From: Schistocerca nitens
Lineage: Eukaryota > Arthropoda > Insecta > Orthoptera > Acrididae
DNA: 64,000 bases
Assembly (NCBI RefSeq): GCF_023898315.1
Contig: NC_064623.1
Location: 21,845,640 to 21,909,639, forward strand
Direction of reading: 5' to 3'
Shown: one piece after another, positions 47,451 to 59,104 of the stretch
Position numbering within the stretch: the first letter of the stretch is position 1
Layout: each line of letters opens with the position of its first letter
The notes under the pieces: generated by a model
The model's input: the letters and a program-made list of their open reading frames with translations, nothing else
The model's database searches: none
Told to the model about the DNA's origin: nothing
Position numbers and translations under genes: made by a program

Positions 47451-48232
47451 TGCTTTGTCTCTTCATTATAATCATACTTTGCGGTTTTTCTAATTTTGTC
47501 CTCCAATATTTCCTTTCATAGCAATTAAAAAGAGTGATAAGGCACAAATACAATATTCATGTTATCTATTTTGTTTGTATATCTTCTCTTCCGCAGTCTG
47601 TTTTACTATTCATATTGAGATATATTCTTTTGCGTCAGTATTAAAAGTATTATTTAGAGAAGAATTTCGACTCGTACGTTGCCGAGCTACTTGATTGTCT
47701 GACGCAATTCTTTGCGTCGCTGCTTTGGCAACATCATATTCAATGTTTTAGTCGACTGATCTTTGTTTTTTGTTTTAGCAATTATTTGCTGTCCGTTGTG
47801 ACAACACAAATTGTTTGTGCACTGTGCCTCACTGGCAATATATTTTAGTTTCTATGTTTTATTACGTCCACAATTCAGTTTTGTGTACTTCGCCAACTTT
47901 GTTTTAATCAGAACGTTTTAGAAAAAAGCGAAATGACTCTGGTATAAATAAAAGTTTTATTACAGTCGCTAGAAATGGAATATTTCCCAATATTACATAG
48001 GACACCTGGTACTTACATTAAATATATTGTTATACAGTAAATTTTATATGAAATTTAGGTATCTTGTCCACATTTTATTCTCAACACTGTGGCAACTAAA
48101 ATCGACCATATGGAAACTATACGCTGTGGACTTTTACCTCAGCAAACTCTTCAAAATTTCGTGCAATGGTTTACTCCATTTAATGCTGCAAAATAACTGC
48201 GTCGAACATCGAAACAAAATTAAGTCATTTAT
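47451..48232. other. no recognised gene
   Basis: AT-rich flank between the SINE and the 20-G tract. Short frames only (longest 84 codons at 48027-48281). Nothing recognisable. Confidence 0.45.
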
Positions 48233-48252
48233 GGGGGGGGGGGGGGGGGGGG
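48233..48252 (+). repeat. 20-G homopolymer at a LINE edge
   Basis: An unbroken run of 20 G immediately before the 5' end of the RTE-like LINE copy 2. Two other long G runs occur at 3223-3234 (12) and 40826-40842 (17). Confidence 0.95.
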
Positions 48253-48343
48253 AAGGAATTCGAGAGGAAGCCGTCTGGTAGAATTTTGCACAGAGCAAAA
48301 CTCAATCATAGCTAACACTTGGTTCAAGAATCATAAAAGAAGG

Positions 48344-48532
48344 TTGTACACATGGAAGAATCCTGGAAATACTAGAAGGTATCAGATAGATTATATAATG
48401 GCAAGACAGAGATTTAGGAACAAGGTATTAAACTGTAAGACATTTCCACTGGCAGATGTGGACTCTGACCACAAGCTATTGGTTATGAACTGTAGATTGA
48501 AACTGAAGAAACTGCAGAAAGTGGGAATTTAA
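48344..48532 (+). pseudogene. endonuclease C-terminal part (RTE-like copy 2)
   Basis: 62 codons: TWKNPGNTRRYQIDYIMARQ, then DVDSDHKLLVMNCRLKLK. The IDYIM and SDHKL motifs are the last two conserved blocks of AP-type LINE endonucleases (catalytic Asp and His). The upstream part of the domain is absent because the copy is 5'-truncated. A frame break separates it from 48604-49566. Confidence 0.85.
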
Positions 48533-48603
48533 GGAGATGGGACCTGGATAAACTGATTAAACCAGAGGTTGTACAGAGTTTTAGGGAGAGCATAAGGGAA
48601 CAA

Positions 48604-49566
48604 TTGTCACAAATAGGGGAAAGAAATACAGTAGAAGAAGAATGGGTAGCTTTGAGGGATGAAGTAGTGAAGGCAGCACAGGATCAAGTAGGTAAAAAAA
48701 CGAGGGCTAGTAGAAATCCTTGGATAACAGAAGAAATATTGAACTTAATTGATGAAAGGAGAAAATATAAAAATGCAGTAAATGAAGCACGCAAAAATGA
48801 ATACAAACGTCTCAAAAACGAGATCGATAGGAAGTGCAAAATGGCCAAGCAGGCATGGCTAGAGGACAAATGTAAGGATGTAGAGGCTTATCTCACTAGG
48901 GGTAAGATAGATACTGCTTACAGGAAAATTAAAGATACCTTTGGAGAAAAGAGAACCACTTGTATGAATATCAAGAGCTCAGATGGAAAGCCAGTTCTAA
49001 GCAAAGAAGGGAAAGCAGAAAGGTGGAAGGAGTATATAGAGGGTCTATACAATGGCGAAGTACTTGAGGACAATATTCTGGAAATGGAAGAGAATGTAGA
49101 CGAAGACAAAATGGGAGATACAATACCGCGTGAAGAGTTTGACAGAGCACTGAAAGACCTGAGTCGAAACAAGGCACCGGGAGTAGACAATATTCCATTA
49201 GAATTACTGACGGCCTTGGGAGAGCCAGTCCTGACAAAACTCTGCCACCTGGTGAGCAAGATGTATGAGACAGGCGAAATACCCTCAAACTTCAAGAAGA
49301 ATGTAATAATTCCAATTCCAAAGAAAGCAGGCGTTGACAGATGTGAAAATTACCGAACAATCAGTTTCATAAGCCACAGCTGCAAAATACTAACGCGAAT
49401 TCTTTACAGACGAATGGAAAAAGTAGTAGAAGCCAATCTTGGGGAAGATCAGTTTGGATTCCGTAGAAATATTGGAACACGTGAGGCAATACTAACCTTA
49501 CGACTTATCTTAGAAGAAAGATTAAGGAAAGGCAAACCTACATTTCTAGTATTTGTAGACTTATAG
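48604..49566 (+). pseudogene. linker and RT N-terminal half (RTE-like copy 2)
   Basis: 320 codons. Residues 1-170 are a charged linker (EEILNLIDERRKYKNAVNEA, AYLTRGKIDTAYRKIKDTF). Residues 180-320 are RT motifs: LSRNKAPGVDNIPLELL (motif 0/1), PIPKKAGVDRCENYRTISF (motif 1-2), FGFRRNIGTREA (motif 2a/3) and FLVFVDL (motif A start). The frame ends in a stop where Glu-Lys-Ala-Phe-Asp would follow. Copy 1 keeps a sense codon at this site (VDLVKAFDN). Confidence 0.87.
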
Positions 49567-49611
49567 AAAGCTTTTGACAATGTTGACTGGAATACTGTCT
49601 TTCAAATTCTA

Positions 49612-49998
49612 ATGGAGACAAGGGTAAAATATAGGGAGCGAAAGGCTATTTACAATTTGTACAGAAACCAGATGGCAGTTATAAGAGTCGAGGGACATGA
49701 AAGGGAAGCAGCGGTTGGGAAGGGAGTGAGAGGGGGTTGTAGCCTCTCCCCGATGTTATTCTATCTGTACATTGAGCAAGCAGTAAAGGAAACAAAAGAA
49801 AAATTCGGAGCAGGTATCAAAATACATGGAGAAGGAATAAAAACTTTGACGTTCGCCGATGACATTGTATTTCTGTCTGAGATAGCAAAGGACTTGGAAG
49901 AGCAGTTGAACAGAATGGATAGTGTCTTGAAAGGAGGATATAAGATGAACATCAACAAAAGCAAAACGAGTCGAATTAAGTCGGGTGATGCTGAGTGA
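49612..49998 (+). pseudogene. RT active-site half (RTE-like copy 2)
   Basis: 128 codons: GVRGGCSLSPMLFYLYIEQA (motif B, with R in place of the usual Q), then IKTLTFADDIVFLS (motif C, FADD with both catalytic Asp) and KMNINKSKTSRIK. The first codons follow the stop in motif A. Confidence 0.87.
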
Positions 49999-50106
49999 AT
50001 TAGATTAGGAAATGAGACACTTAAAGTAGTAAAGGAGTTTTGCTATTTATGGAGTAAAATATCTGATGATGGTCGAAGTAGAGAGGATATAAAATGTAGA
50101 CTGGCA

Positions 50107-50535
50107 ATGGCAAGGAAATCGTTTCTGAAGAAGAGAAATTTGTTAACATCGAGTATAGATTTAAGTGTCAGGAAGTCGTTTCTGAAAGTATTTGTATGGA
50201 GTGTAGCCATGTATGGAAGTGAAACATGGACGATAACTAGTTTGGACAAGAGGAGAACTGAAGCTTTCGAAATGTGGTGCTACAGAAGAATGCTGAAGAT
50301 AAGGTGGGTAGATCACGTAACTAATGAGGAGGTATTGAATAGGATTGGGGAGAAGAGAAGTTTGTGGCACAACTTGACTATAAGAAGGGATCGGTTGTTA
50401 GGACATGTTTTGAGGCATCAAGGGATCACAAATTTAGCATTGGAGGGCAGCGTGGAGGGTAAAAATCGTAGAGGGAGACCAAGAGATGAATACACTAAGC
50501 AGATTCAGAAGGATGTAGGCTGCAGTGCGTACTGA
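50107..50535 (+). pseudogene. C-terminal domain of the RTE-like protein (copy 2)
   Basis: 142 codons: FVWSVAMYGSETWTITSLDK, AFEMWCYRRMLKIRWVDHVT and RRGRPRDEYTKQIQKDVGC. This C-terminal region is conserved in this LINE group and also visible in copies 1, 3 and 4; its function is unknown. The stop at 50533-50535 interrupts the last residues (MKKLAQDRVAWRAASNQS would follow). Confidence 0.85.
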
Positions 50536-50622
50536 GAGATGAAGAAGCTTGCACAGGATAGAGTAGCATGGAGAGCTGCATCAAACCAGTCTCAGGACTG
50601 AAGACCACAACGACAACAACAA

Positions 50623-51205
50623 TGCGACTATTTTCAGCAACTTTTGCAATCAGAATAATTGCTAATTTTGAGGGCATAGAAATTAGTAAGCTAAGATATT
50701 TTGCATACTTTCACTCTGTGATATCAAATGGAATAATATTTTGGAGCAACTCAACACTTAGGCAAAAAGTATTCACTGCTCAAAAGAAAGTGCTGTGAAT
50801 AATGTTTGCGGCTCATAGTCGCACATCTTGTAGGCATATGTTTAAAAGATTAGGAATTATTACAATAGACTCACAGTACATTTACTCAGTAATGAAATTT
50901 GTTCTCAATGACATGAACCAGTTTAAAATCAACAGTGACATTCATGATTATAATACCAGAAGAAAGAAGATTTACACTGTCCTCTACTTAACCTATCTTT
51001 GACACGAAAAAGGTAAAAATATGCTGCTGTAAAACTTTTCCATAAATTACCAGATGAAATAAAATATCTGACAGACAGCAGTAATAGTTTCAAAAATCTT
51101 GTCTCTTTGACAACTCCTCCTATACCATAGATGAATTCTTGAACAGGAATAAATAAATCTATAGGTATAATATACGCTTTTTGTGCCATTTAACAGAATG
51201 GGGTA
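50623..51205 (+). pseudogene. 3' fragment of another LINE (CR1/Jockey type)
   Basis: Plus-strand pieces RYFAYFHSVISNGIIFWSNS, VFTAQKKVL, AHSRTSCRHMFKRLGIITID, SQYIYSVMKFVLNDM and IHDYNTRRKK match the C-terminal tail of CR1/Jockey-type ORF2 proteins, in the same domain as 24159-24554. It starts immediately after the 3' tail of RTE-like copy 2, so that copy appears to have inserted into this older LINE. Short stops break it; dead. Confidence 0.75.
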
Positions 51206-51289
51206 GGCAATAAAAGTTTTAAGCTTAAAAAAAAAGAAACTTGATTCATGTGTGCATTTCTTATGCACTTGATACATTCCGCATCATAA

Positions 51290-51899
51290 CAGTTACTGTG
51301 AGATTCCTCACTGGAACTTGACATAAACATTGTGTGTGTTATTAATGTAGTTTCTCATACATATTTTAGGCATGGAAATACTGATAGTTACACTGTTTAC
51401 ATTTTTGATGGACATTTTAAATGTGAAAGTAACACTTTGACGCTTGACATATGCATTGTGTGTGTTTTTATCTTCTTTACTGCTAAAATTATTTATGGTC
51501 ATGTTTACTTTTGTGCGTAGTGCCATTTAGGCATAAGATGAAACATCAGCTGTGTGCTTAGTATCTTATTTAAGTAAAACACATGTGTTTTGTACAGTTG
51601 TACATACATGCACAGGTGGAAATAATGTAAGTTAGACACTACATGTTATCAGAGATATTTTAGACATAAATGTTACACATCGTGTCCTTGACATAAATAT
51701 TGTGTTGCTGATGGATTCTTCACATATGTCTTCGACGTGGAATTATTGTAAGTTACGCCCTTTATGTATTTTAGATGTGGAAAAAACATTGTGAGACCTG
51801 ACTGACGCATACACTGCGTATGTGTGTTGCTGTCATATATTTTGACATACACTTTAGATGTGGAATGAAAATTGTAACACTTGACAACACTGTGTACAT

Positions 51900-51959
<60 letters not shown>

Positions 51960-52420
51960 ACTTACATATTTTTGATAAATAATAGGGACAATTTGACATG
52001 AATATATTTAATTTGAGGGCTCCATTACACCTTACATCAAGTGTGGTACAAAGGATTGAAATAAGCTTGTTGACAGATGGTGATTAACTTTAAAGTTAGA
52101 TCACTAGCGCCAAAATGCAGACGTATTTTCAATATCTTTACAATGTTTCTGATAATTAATCGAATGCTTTTGAACATGGGACAAAATACCACTTGTTTGG
52201 ATACTTTTAATCATTGCACTAAAAGCTGTTCCAATATTTTTCAGCATGACGCCATGGTACACAATTCAGATGAAATTTACATATTTTAGATGCATAATTT
52301 GGATGAAATATTATTAAGTAACACCCTTTACATATTTTCAGTAAATAATTCACATCGTTTAGGTACTTTTGAACATGGTGCTAAATTCAGATCGTTTATA
52401 TACTTTTGAGCATGTAATCA
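51290..52420 (+). repeat. degenerate short-word repeats with a TG microsatellite
   Basis: Words such as TTGACATAAACATTGTGTGT, ACATATTTTAGATGTGG and ATTGTAAGTTAC recur at irregular spacing (for example near 51319, 51436, 51690, 51770 and 51887). Further on, TACTTTTGAACATGG-type words recur near 52165, 52360 and 52400. A pure (TG)n run lies at 51907-51956. Probably an old, eroded tandem array; the unit is not clear. Confidence 0.45.
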
Positions 52421-52454
52421 TAATGACTGGCAGACAAGTTGTTGTTTTCACTGC

Positions 52455-52645
52455 CTTAGATTTTTTTTAATTTCCCACAAGCACAATTGAGCTAGTTCTG
52501 CCATTTTGCAATTTTTTGAATTTCCCATCTCACCATTATCTGTTTTTTAATTACCTGCCATGCCGTATTGCAATTTTATTAAATTTCCCATAATGCCACT
52601 TAATATTTTTGAATTTCCTACTACTGCCATCTCATATTTTTTTGG
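52455..52645 (+). repeat. degenerate repeat of about 50-60 bp
   Basis: The words TGCCATTTTGCAATTTTTTG and GAATTTCCCA recur in roughly four units ending near 52480, 52530, 52590 and 52640. Low sequence complexity. No coding content. Confidence 0.45.
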
Positions 52646-55600
52646 CGATTTCGCTATTGGTGGTTGCTTGAACTGTTGAACAGCTTTGCCACAGCCATTC
52701 TACTATCAGTGCTTGGTTAAATGGTTAAACGATATAAAGATTGGTTATGAACTATAATGGGTGATTCACGTTAATGAATATCATGGAAGCAATGTTTTAT
52801 CACACAGATTCTTTGAAGTTCTTATGTTTACTCATCGTGGTTGAATTCTCCAGGCTGTAGTGTGTAACTACTTGTAAACTGTTTAGAAGTGAGCTCTCTT
52901 ATACTTTGGTTGCCTTCAGATGGCTGCTGTTGCAGAGTAATTTTCTTGTTATGGTTTTAATTGATGAAGTGGGGCACTTTCCAAAGAAAAGGTTAACCAA
53001 CATTTAAATTTATTGTGAAATTTATTCTGATTAGCAAGGCATTCTTCTTCAACATTACAAGGTACGTTTCTTTGGTGTTTTATCTGTATGTGACATTTTA
53101 ATAACGCAGTAGCGCTGCTGCACTCGAAATCACTTTCATGTGAAGTACCTTATGTTAGAGATGATGACCACTGACGACGGTGCTGTGCACAAGTATGCAT
53201 AGCATGCGATCTTTTAATGCAGCGATGATGATGTATCCACGTCTGTAACTTAGCTAACTACTGTGTTTGTTTAACACTACATCTGATGTCGTTGTAGTAC
53301 GTTCATGTAGCTCTCTTACCTTAGTATGGTGTGTTGTTGTATTTTTAGATGCAGTTGAGAGTTGGCAGTGCGTGAAACTAGTCGTGGAAGTAACATCCTT
53401 CTTCGAATACTATGGGATTGCTTGATTTGAGGGAGCACCATGTTACGTGAGGACCTGTTTATATGGATATCACTGAAATGAAGTCATTGACGATGGTTAT
53501 GAGGACATTGCGATTTTCCAGTTTCTAGAAGAAGAGCACCGAGCCATTAGATGAGGTATTGTGATTTGATGATGGGTGAGAGTGGGCCCACATTTGGTTA
53601 ATTGGGATCAGTAAAAGGAAAGACACTGATAGCCTAATAATGATAAACAAAATACATTCCCTAATACTGGTCATGATAAGATATTTACATCATGTAACCC
53701 AGTATGAGTGGAAACATATTATTTTCCTTTCAAAATGTTAGGAGGTGCACTATAAATCGATTGTTTTGAAGTCGTAAGGCACATGAATTAGTTGAGATGA
53801 AGCGAGGCTAGCGAGAATTTTAGTGATCAGTATTGTGTTTGAAGACAAGCAAAAGGCAGAAGCTGGAGCACTGATAAAATGTATAAATTACAAAGATTCC
53901 TTACATAAGTGATCACCCACTGTGAGCCACCAGTTTAAAGTACCAACATGTGGGTAGAAGACAAGTGAAGGTGTGCAATGTTTTGATGAGTGCAGTATTG
54001 TGGTAAATTGCTTGGACTAAGTTTGCTTCTTTGTTGAATATGAGCTAGTTTACTGAAATTTCGAGTGTTTAATTAATGATTTGAAATCAAAGGTGATGAT
54101 AGATATTTTGCAGATCTTGATTAGTTTCCTGATACTTATCTTCACAGTGATGTCAAATTGCGTTCCTCCATTTACCAGCTATATAATAATCGGGTGTACT
54201 GAAATGATAATGCTACAATTTTGTAGGTTTATGCGTAAGTAATAATTTTTTTAGCAGTGTAGTTTGTTTTCTATGGCTATCAAAATATAGATGATACATG
54301 TGTCACCTATGTATGGTGTTATATAAATTATTTTGTTACTAAGAACACATTTTGTTGACATACCCAGCGAATACTATGGTACTCTGATATCGCTTGACAC
54401 TCTCTTATTACGACTAAGAGTCATAGACAGGTGGTGACATTTTTTTAAGTATACTATGTGCTCAATGATTGTTTTCTTCCCGACAGATCGAGGAATGACT
54501 CGTTTAATTTGTTCTATTTTACTATACCAGATACAGATTTTTCTTTACAGGCCCTGATCGTTCTAGTGGCTACAGTGAGTAACAATGGGTGTTAGAAGGG
54601 TGAACAATGATACTGAAATTGTTTTGTGTAAATAATTATGTAGTTAGCTGTGCTCCACCATTGGTTAGTTTTAATATGTTGAATCACTTCAGATTTCTCT
54701 GGGTAATGGCCTCTTGTTAGCTGTGTTGTAAGCATGTTTACAATAAGTGGCACGTAATGCTCGTTCCACGTGTAATATTTAAGCTGTTATTACCTTCCAG
54801 TTTTTATTTGGGTACAACAGGAACGAATCATTACAGTGAAACTTGTGAGACAGTTGGCACGTGCACGTTCAGTGATTGTGCCAGGCACTGTCCTACCTTC
54901 ACTCGTATTTTATTTCTATTGACCATTTATTAAAATATACTAGTGTGAAGTATTGGGACAACATTATTATTACTAGAACTGAGTAATTGCTCTTAATAGT
55001 TCTGTTTCTTTGTTGCATGATATGTGGAAGAGGAGAACGAAGGGAAATGAAGAAATGTGAACGAACAAACGCACAACCAGAAGGTACGTTGACGACAACA
55101 AACTGAGAACAGTAAATAGCTGATGGACAGGTATTCCTTAGCGAAGCTTCATTCCAGGTATAAGAATGATAACAGTTAGATTGCCTGATGGCGAGTCTAG
55201 ATACAAGTCCACTCCCAGGCGATCATCAAGCTGTGTTACTGGAACTTGACTTCACAGAGTAACATGTCTTCAGTGTATGGCATTATGCACAGCCTAGTCT
55301 GGATAACAAGTTGCCTCTCTAGTGACATCCCCAGCCATTTAGGAGTCAGAGATGAACCAGTTACACCCTTGTGATGAACAGCCAGGAGCTGTCAAAACAA
55401 GACATCAACTAAGAACAGAGACTCCTATGCCATTGGCACATTTGAATCCATCTAACTTCAAGTAGTTGGCTGACGGACTGTCATACGATTCGATTCATCT
55501 CCAAGTTACTACTTCAACCTACATCCTCCTGAATCTTGGTCTCCCTGCTTGCATGCTACTGACATGTCATCTCCTGTAAATCATTCAATGGTCCACCTAA

Positions 55601-56293
55601 CGCCATTCTCCACATCCATAATTGGTGGCACCTTCTGTCAACATAATCCCTAAAGTGCCTGTGATGTGTCAGTGCGTATGATGACCCAGTGTGTGTTGAG
55701 AGTGCAAGGTAAGTATCCCGCTCGTTCTTAGAAAACCATTTTGATGCTAGGATGCTATATTTTAGATATACCACTTTAAACGGAATTATATAAAACAGTT
55801 TTTTCCATCAAGTTATCGTATCTCAAACACTGACTTAAAATTATCAACGTAGCTTCCGTTTTATTTAAAATTCCTGTTTGTCGTTCTTATCTTAAGGTTG
55901 TTCCTAGGTTATTTCAAGCACTGACTTGGAAATTAGCAGCAGATTCTTTTTCTTTATTGTATCCGACATACCTTGATTCTTTAAAAGATAAGAATGGCGC
56001 TTGCCAAGTTACTGAAATGTCGTACACAACATTAAAAAGTAAAATGTTTCACACAATTTCTTTTTAAATGAGAGAGGAAGGGACGAAGTGCGTCTGCTTT
56101 TCGAATCGAACCACTAACCAGCTCAAGCAGGTCAAGCTTTTACACTTTCCTCAACACACTACTGACTGTCTCCGCTTCCCTGTACCTCTCATTTTGCAAT
56201 GATATTAATTTCTCTGGACTCAGCATTTAAAATGAAAAACATCCACAGGTACAACTTCTTCAGACATGTGTAAAATGCGCCTCTTTCAGATAA
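52646..56293. other. no recognised gene, about 3.6 kb
   Basis: AT-rich with short frames only; none resembles a protein family. It could be intron or intergenic DNA of the receptor gene region, but no splice-linked exon is visible. I see no repeat boxes or inverted termini. Confidence 0.45.
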
Positions 56294-56621
56294 AAAGAAA
56301 AAACACTCCCCCTTCAGACCACGGGTGGCCTACCGGGACCATCCGACCGCCGTGTCATCAGCCAAGGAGGATGCGGATAGGAGGGGCGTGGGGTCAGCAC
56401 ACCGCTCTCCCGGTCGTTATGATGGTATTCCTGACCGAAGCCGCTGCTATTCGGTCGAGTAGCTCCTCAATTGGCATCACGAGGCTGAGTGCACCCCGAA
56501 AAATGGCAACAGCGCATGGTGGCCGGATGGTCACCCATCCAAGCGCCGTCCACGCCCAACAGCGCTTAACTTCGCTGATCTCACGGGAACCAGTGTATCC
56601 ACTGCGGCAAGGCCGTTGCTC
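56294..56621 (-). mobile_element. 5S rRNA-derived SINE
   Basis: On the minus strand the first about 110 bases (56621 down to about 56510) resemble 5S rRNA: ACACTGGTTCCCGTGAGATC, CGAAGTTAAGCGCTGTTGG and GGATGGGTGACCATCCGG, including the internal promoter area. A unique body follows (CACTCAGCCTCGTGATGCC ... CGGTAGGCCACCCGTGG). 11-bp duplications CTTTCAGATAA at 56283-56293 and 56622-56632 mark the insertion. It is not a functional 5S gene. Confidence 0.9.
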
Positions 56622-57094
56622 CTTTCAGATAACATCGGTAAATTAAATTAAAAAAATACTTACGTACACTAAGGTGACAAACGTCATGCGGTAGAAATAT
56701 GCACATATACATTTGGCTGAAGTATCGCGTTCACGAGGTATAAAAGGACAGTGTACTGGGGAGCTATCATGTGTACTCAGGCGATTCGTATCTTTTCCGA
56801 CGTGATTAGGGCGCGCGACGGTTATTAACAGACTTTGAACGCACAATGTCTTCACTTAACGACCTAGAGCAGCGGCGATTGCGTAGAGTTGTCACTGCTA
56901 ACACACAACGAGGACTGCGAGACATAACCTCAGAAATAAATGTGAGATCTACGACGAATGGACCCGTTACAATAGTGTGGCGAAAAGTGTTAATGGTCTA
57001 TGGCAGCAGACGGCCAACCCACGTGCCTTTGGTAAAAGCACGCTTCTCCTGGGCTTTTGGGTATATCAGTTGGATCCTAGACGACTAGAAAACT

Positions 57095-57472
57095 GTGGCC
57101 TGGTCAGATGAGTCCCGGTTTCAGTTGGTAAGAGCTGATGGTGGGATTACAATGTGGCGCAATTCGCACGAACCCATGGACACACGTTGTCAACAAGGCA
57201 CTAGACAAGCTGGTGGTGCCCCCAAAATGGTGTGGGCTATGTTTACAAGGAATGAACTGGGTCCTCTAGTCCAACTGAACCCATCATTAACTGGAAATGG
57301 TCATGTTCGGCTACTTGGAGGCCACTTACAACCGTACTTGGACCTCATGTCCCCAAACAATGATGCACAGTGTCACTGGGCCACAACTGTTGGCGATTGG
57401 TTTGAAGAACATTCTGGACAATTCGAGAATATGATTTGGCCACCTAGATCGCCCGACACGAATCCCATTTAA
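57095..57472 (+). pseudogene. Tc1-like transposase core relic (element C)
   Basis: 125 codons. MAWSDESRFQLVRADGGI holds the first catalytic Asp. PKMVWAMFTRNELGPLVQLN and SLTGNGHVRLLGGHLQPYLD match Tc1 cores. The second Asp is missing: where QQDNAPCH is expected the sequence is NNDAQCHWATTVGDWFEEHS. It ends IWPPRSPDTNPI then a stop just before the Glu (NPI-stop-HLLDI). The element is dead. Confidence 0.85.
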
Positions 57473-57560
57473 CATTTGTTGGACATAATTGAAAGGTCAG
57501 TGCGTGCGCAAAATGCTGCAGCGGTAATACTCTCGCAAATATGGACTGTTATAGAGACAG

Positions 57561-58283
57561 TTGTTGTTGTTTTGGTCTTCAGTCCAGAAAATGGTTTGAT
57601 TCAGCTCTCCGAGCTACTACTATATTCTGTGCAACCATCATCCTTATGAATCTGCTTAGTGTATTCATCTCTTGGTCTCCCTCCACGCTACCGTCCAATA
57701 CTAACTGGTGATCCCTTGATGCCTCAGAGCATGTCCTACCTACCGAGCCCTTCATCTAGTCAAGTTGTGCCACAAATTCCTCTCCCCAATTCCGTTCAGT
57801 ACTTCGTCATTAGTTACGTGATCTACCCCTTTAATCTTCAACATTCTTCTATAGCACCACATTTGGAAAGCTTCTATTCTCTTCTTGTATAAACTATTTA
57901 TCTCCATGTTTCATTTTCATGGCGGCACTCCATACAAATACTACCAGAAAAGACTTCCTCACACTTAAAACTGTACTCGATGTTAAGAAACTTCTTTTCT
58001 TCAAGAGCGCTTTCCTTGTCATTGCCAGTCTACATTTTATATTCTTTCAACGTCGACCATCATCAGCAGTTATTTTGCTTCCCAAATAGCAAAACTCATT
58101 TACTTCTTTAAGTGTCTCATTTCCTAATGTCATTCCCTCAGCATCACCTGATTTAATTCAACTACATTCCAATATCCACGATTTGCTTTTGTTGATGTTT
58201 ATATCCTCCTTTCAAGACACTGTTCAGTTCAACTGCTCTTCCGGGTCCTTTGCTCTCTCCGACAGAATTACAATGTCATCGGC
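57561..58283 (-). mobile_element. RTE-like LINE copy 3 (5'-truncated)
   Basis: Minus-strand 3' fragment. It begins with the 3' tail read as TTGTTGTTGTTTTGGTCTTC on the plus strand and extends back to the RT active site (rc of ATGTCATCGGCA, the FADD block) near 58283. The C-terminal WCYRR-type domain is present but broken. Inserted into Tc1-like element C between its transposase core and C-terminus. Confidence 0.88.
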
Positions 58284-58430
58284 AGAGCTATGGCGGTATG
58301 GCTCAGTATTCCTGCGGGGACTCCAAACGACTTGTTGACTCCATGCCAGGTCGTGTGGCTGCATTATATCGAGCAAAAGGAGGCCCGATACGGTGTTACA
58401 AGGTATCCCATGGTTTTTTTCATGTCAGTG

Positions 58431-59104
58431 CGAGCAGGCACGCAAAGAATAATTTCGTTTCAAGTTGGATTTTCATGTCACACAACATTTATAAGAAACT
58501 GACAGAAAAGGGTAATTTCTAGACAGTCGAAGACAGAATCTCAGGTTTCTCCATATACAGTGAGAGAAATCAGATGAGCCATGACTGGGCAATCAGTTAT
58601 TTACAAAGCCTCAATGTAATTTTAAACATAAGATAAAAATAGGCGTGCGTTAAAAGCTTCGCAAGTATCTGCAGAAAGGACAAAGTTCTTGTAAGTGTAT
58701 ACTAAGAGTAGACACTGTTGCCTTCACTTTACAGAACGGCACTTAAAGTAATTCGCGGTTAACATTAAGTTCTTGTACTATCTTCGTCTTTGACATAGTC
58801 TAATATCACAAAATTTTTCTTGTTTAATTTGTGAAGTGCACGTTAATAAGGTATATATGTGTAAATCTTTCACCTGTTCGGTAGAAGAAATAGAGACTTA
58901 CATCTTATTTTCATATAGATTTAATTTTATTTATTAATTATTTAATGTCATTGCAGAAATGAAGATCATATTAGAAAATAGGGAAGCAGTTTTACATGAA
59001 TCACAGTAATTTTGTCAAACCAGCTAGCTTCTACATTGATAACTTATGACAGGGTTTAGCACAACGAAGACAATCCTTGGAAAAAAAAAAAACACTCGTG
59101 GAGA
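58431..59104. other. no gene; 3' flank of the receptor gene
   Basis: AT-rich DNA between the Tc1-like relic and the receptor stop codon. Minus-strand polyadenylation-type words (AATAAA) occur at 58926-58935, about 170 bases after the stop; they are the only functional hint here. An A12 run lies near 59080-59091. Confidence 0.45.
58926..58935 (-). promoter_or_regulatory. candidate polyadenylation signals of the receptor gene
   Basis: Two overlapping AATAAA words on the minus strand, about 170 bases downstream of the receptor stop. A/T-rich DNA produces such words by chance, so this is only a candidate. Confidence 0.35.

Larger units (their letters stand above)
48253..50622 (+). mobile_element. 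RTE-like LINE copy 2, best preserved copy
   Basis: 5'-truncated LINE starting in the endonuclease (GAGAGGAAGCCGTCTGG at 48262) and ending with the family 3' end GACTGAAGACCACAACGACA plus a CAA-rich tail. It contains the C-terminal endonuclease, linker, RT and a C-terminal domain. Three breaks interrupt the main frame, one of them a stop where VDLEKAFDN is expected (49564). Other copies are at 12510-21215 (plus), 57561-58283 (minus) and 63645-64000 (minus). RTE clade assignment is tentative. Confidence 0.87.
56667..58430 (+). mobile_element. Tc1-like element C, relic, split by an RTE-like fragment
   Basis: Starts at a TA with CACTAAGGTGACAAACGTCA, then an N-terminal transposase region (LNDLEQRRLRRVVTANT from about 56846), core (57095-57472) and, beyond the RTE-like insertion, the C-terminal end DSMPGRVAALYRAKGGPIRC (58340-58400). 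The right inverted repeat is eroded to CATGTCAGTG (58421-58430). It is a different Tc1 branch from elements A and B. Confidence 0.82.

Noticed and set aside
51673-51999. 108-codon minus-strand frame rich in His-Thr
   Set aside because: It is a translation of the (TG)n microsatellite.
56510-56621. Possible functional 5S rRNA gene on the minus strand
   Set aside because: It diverges from 5S, continues into a non-5S body, and is bounded by target duplications, so it is a SINE.
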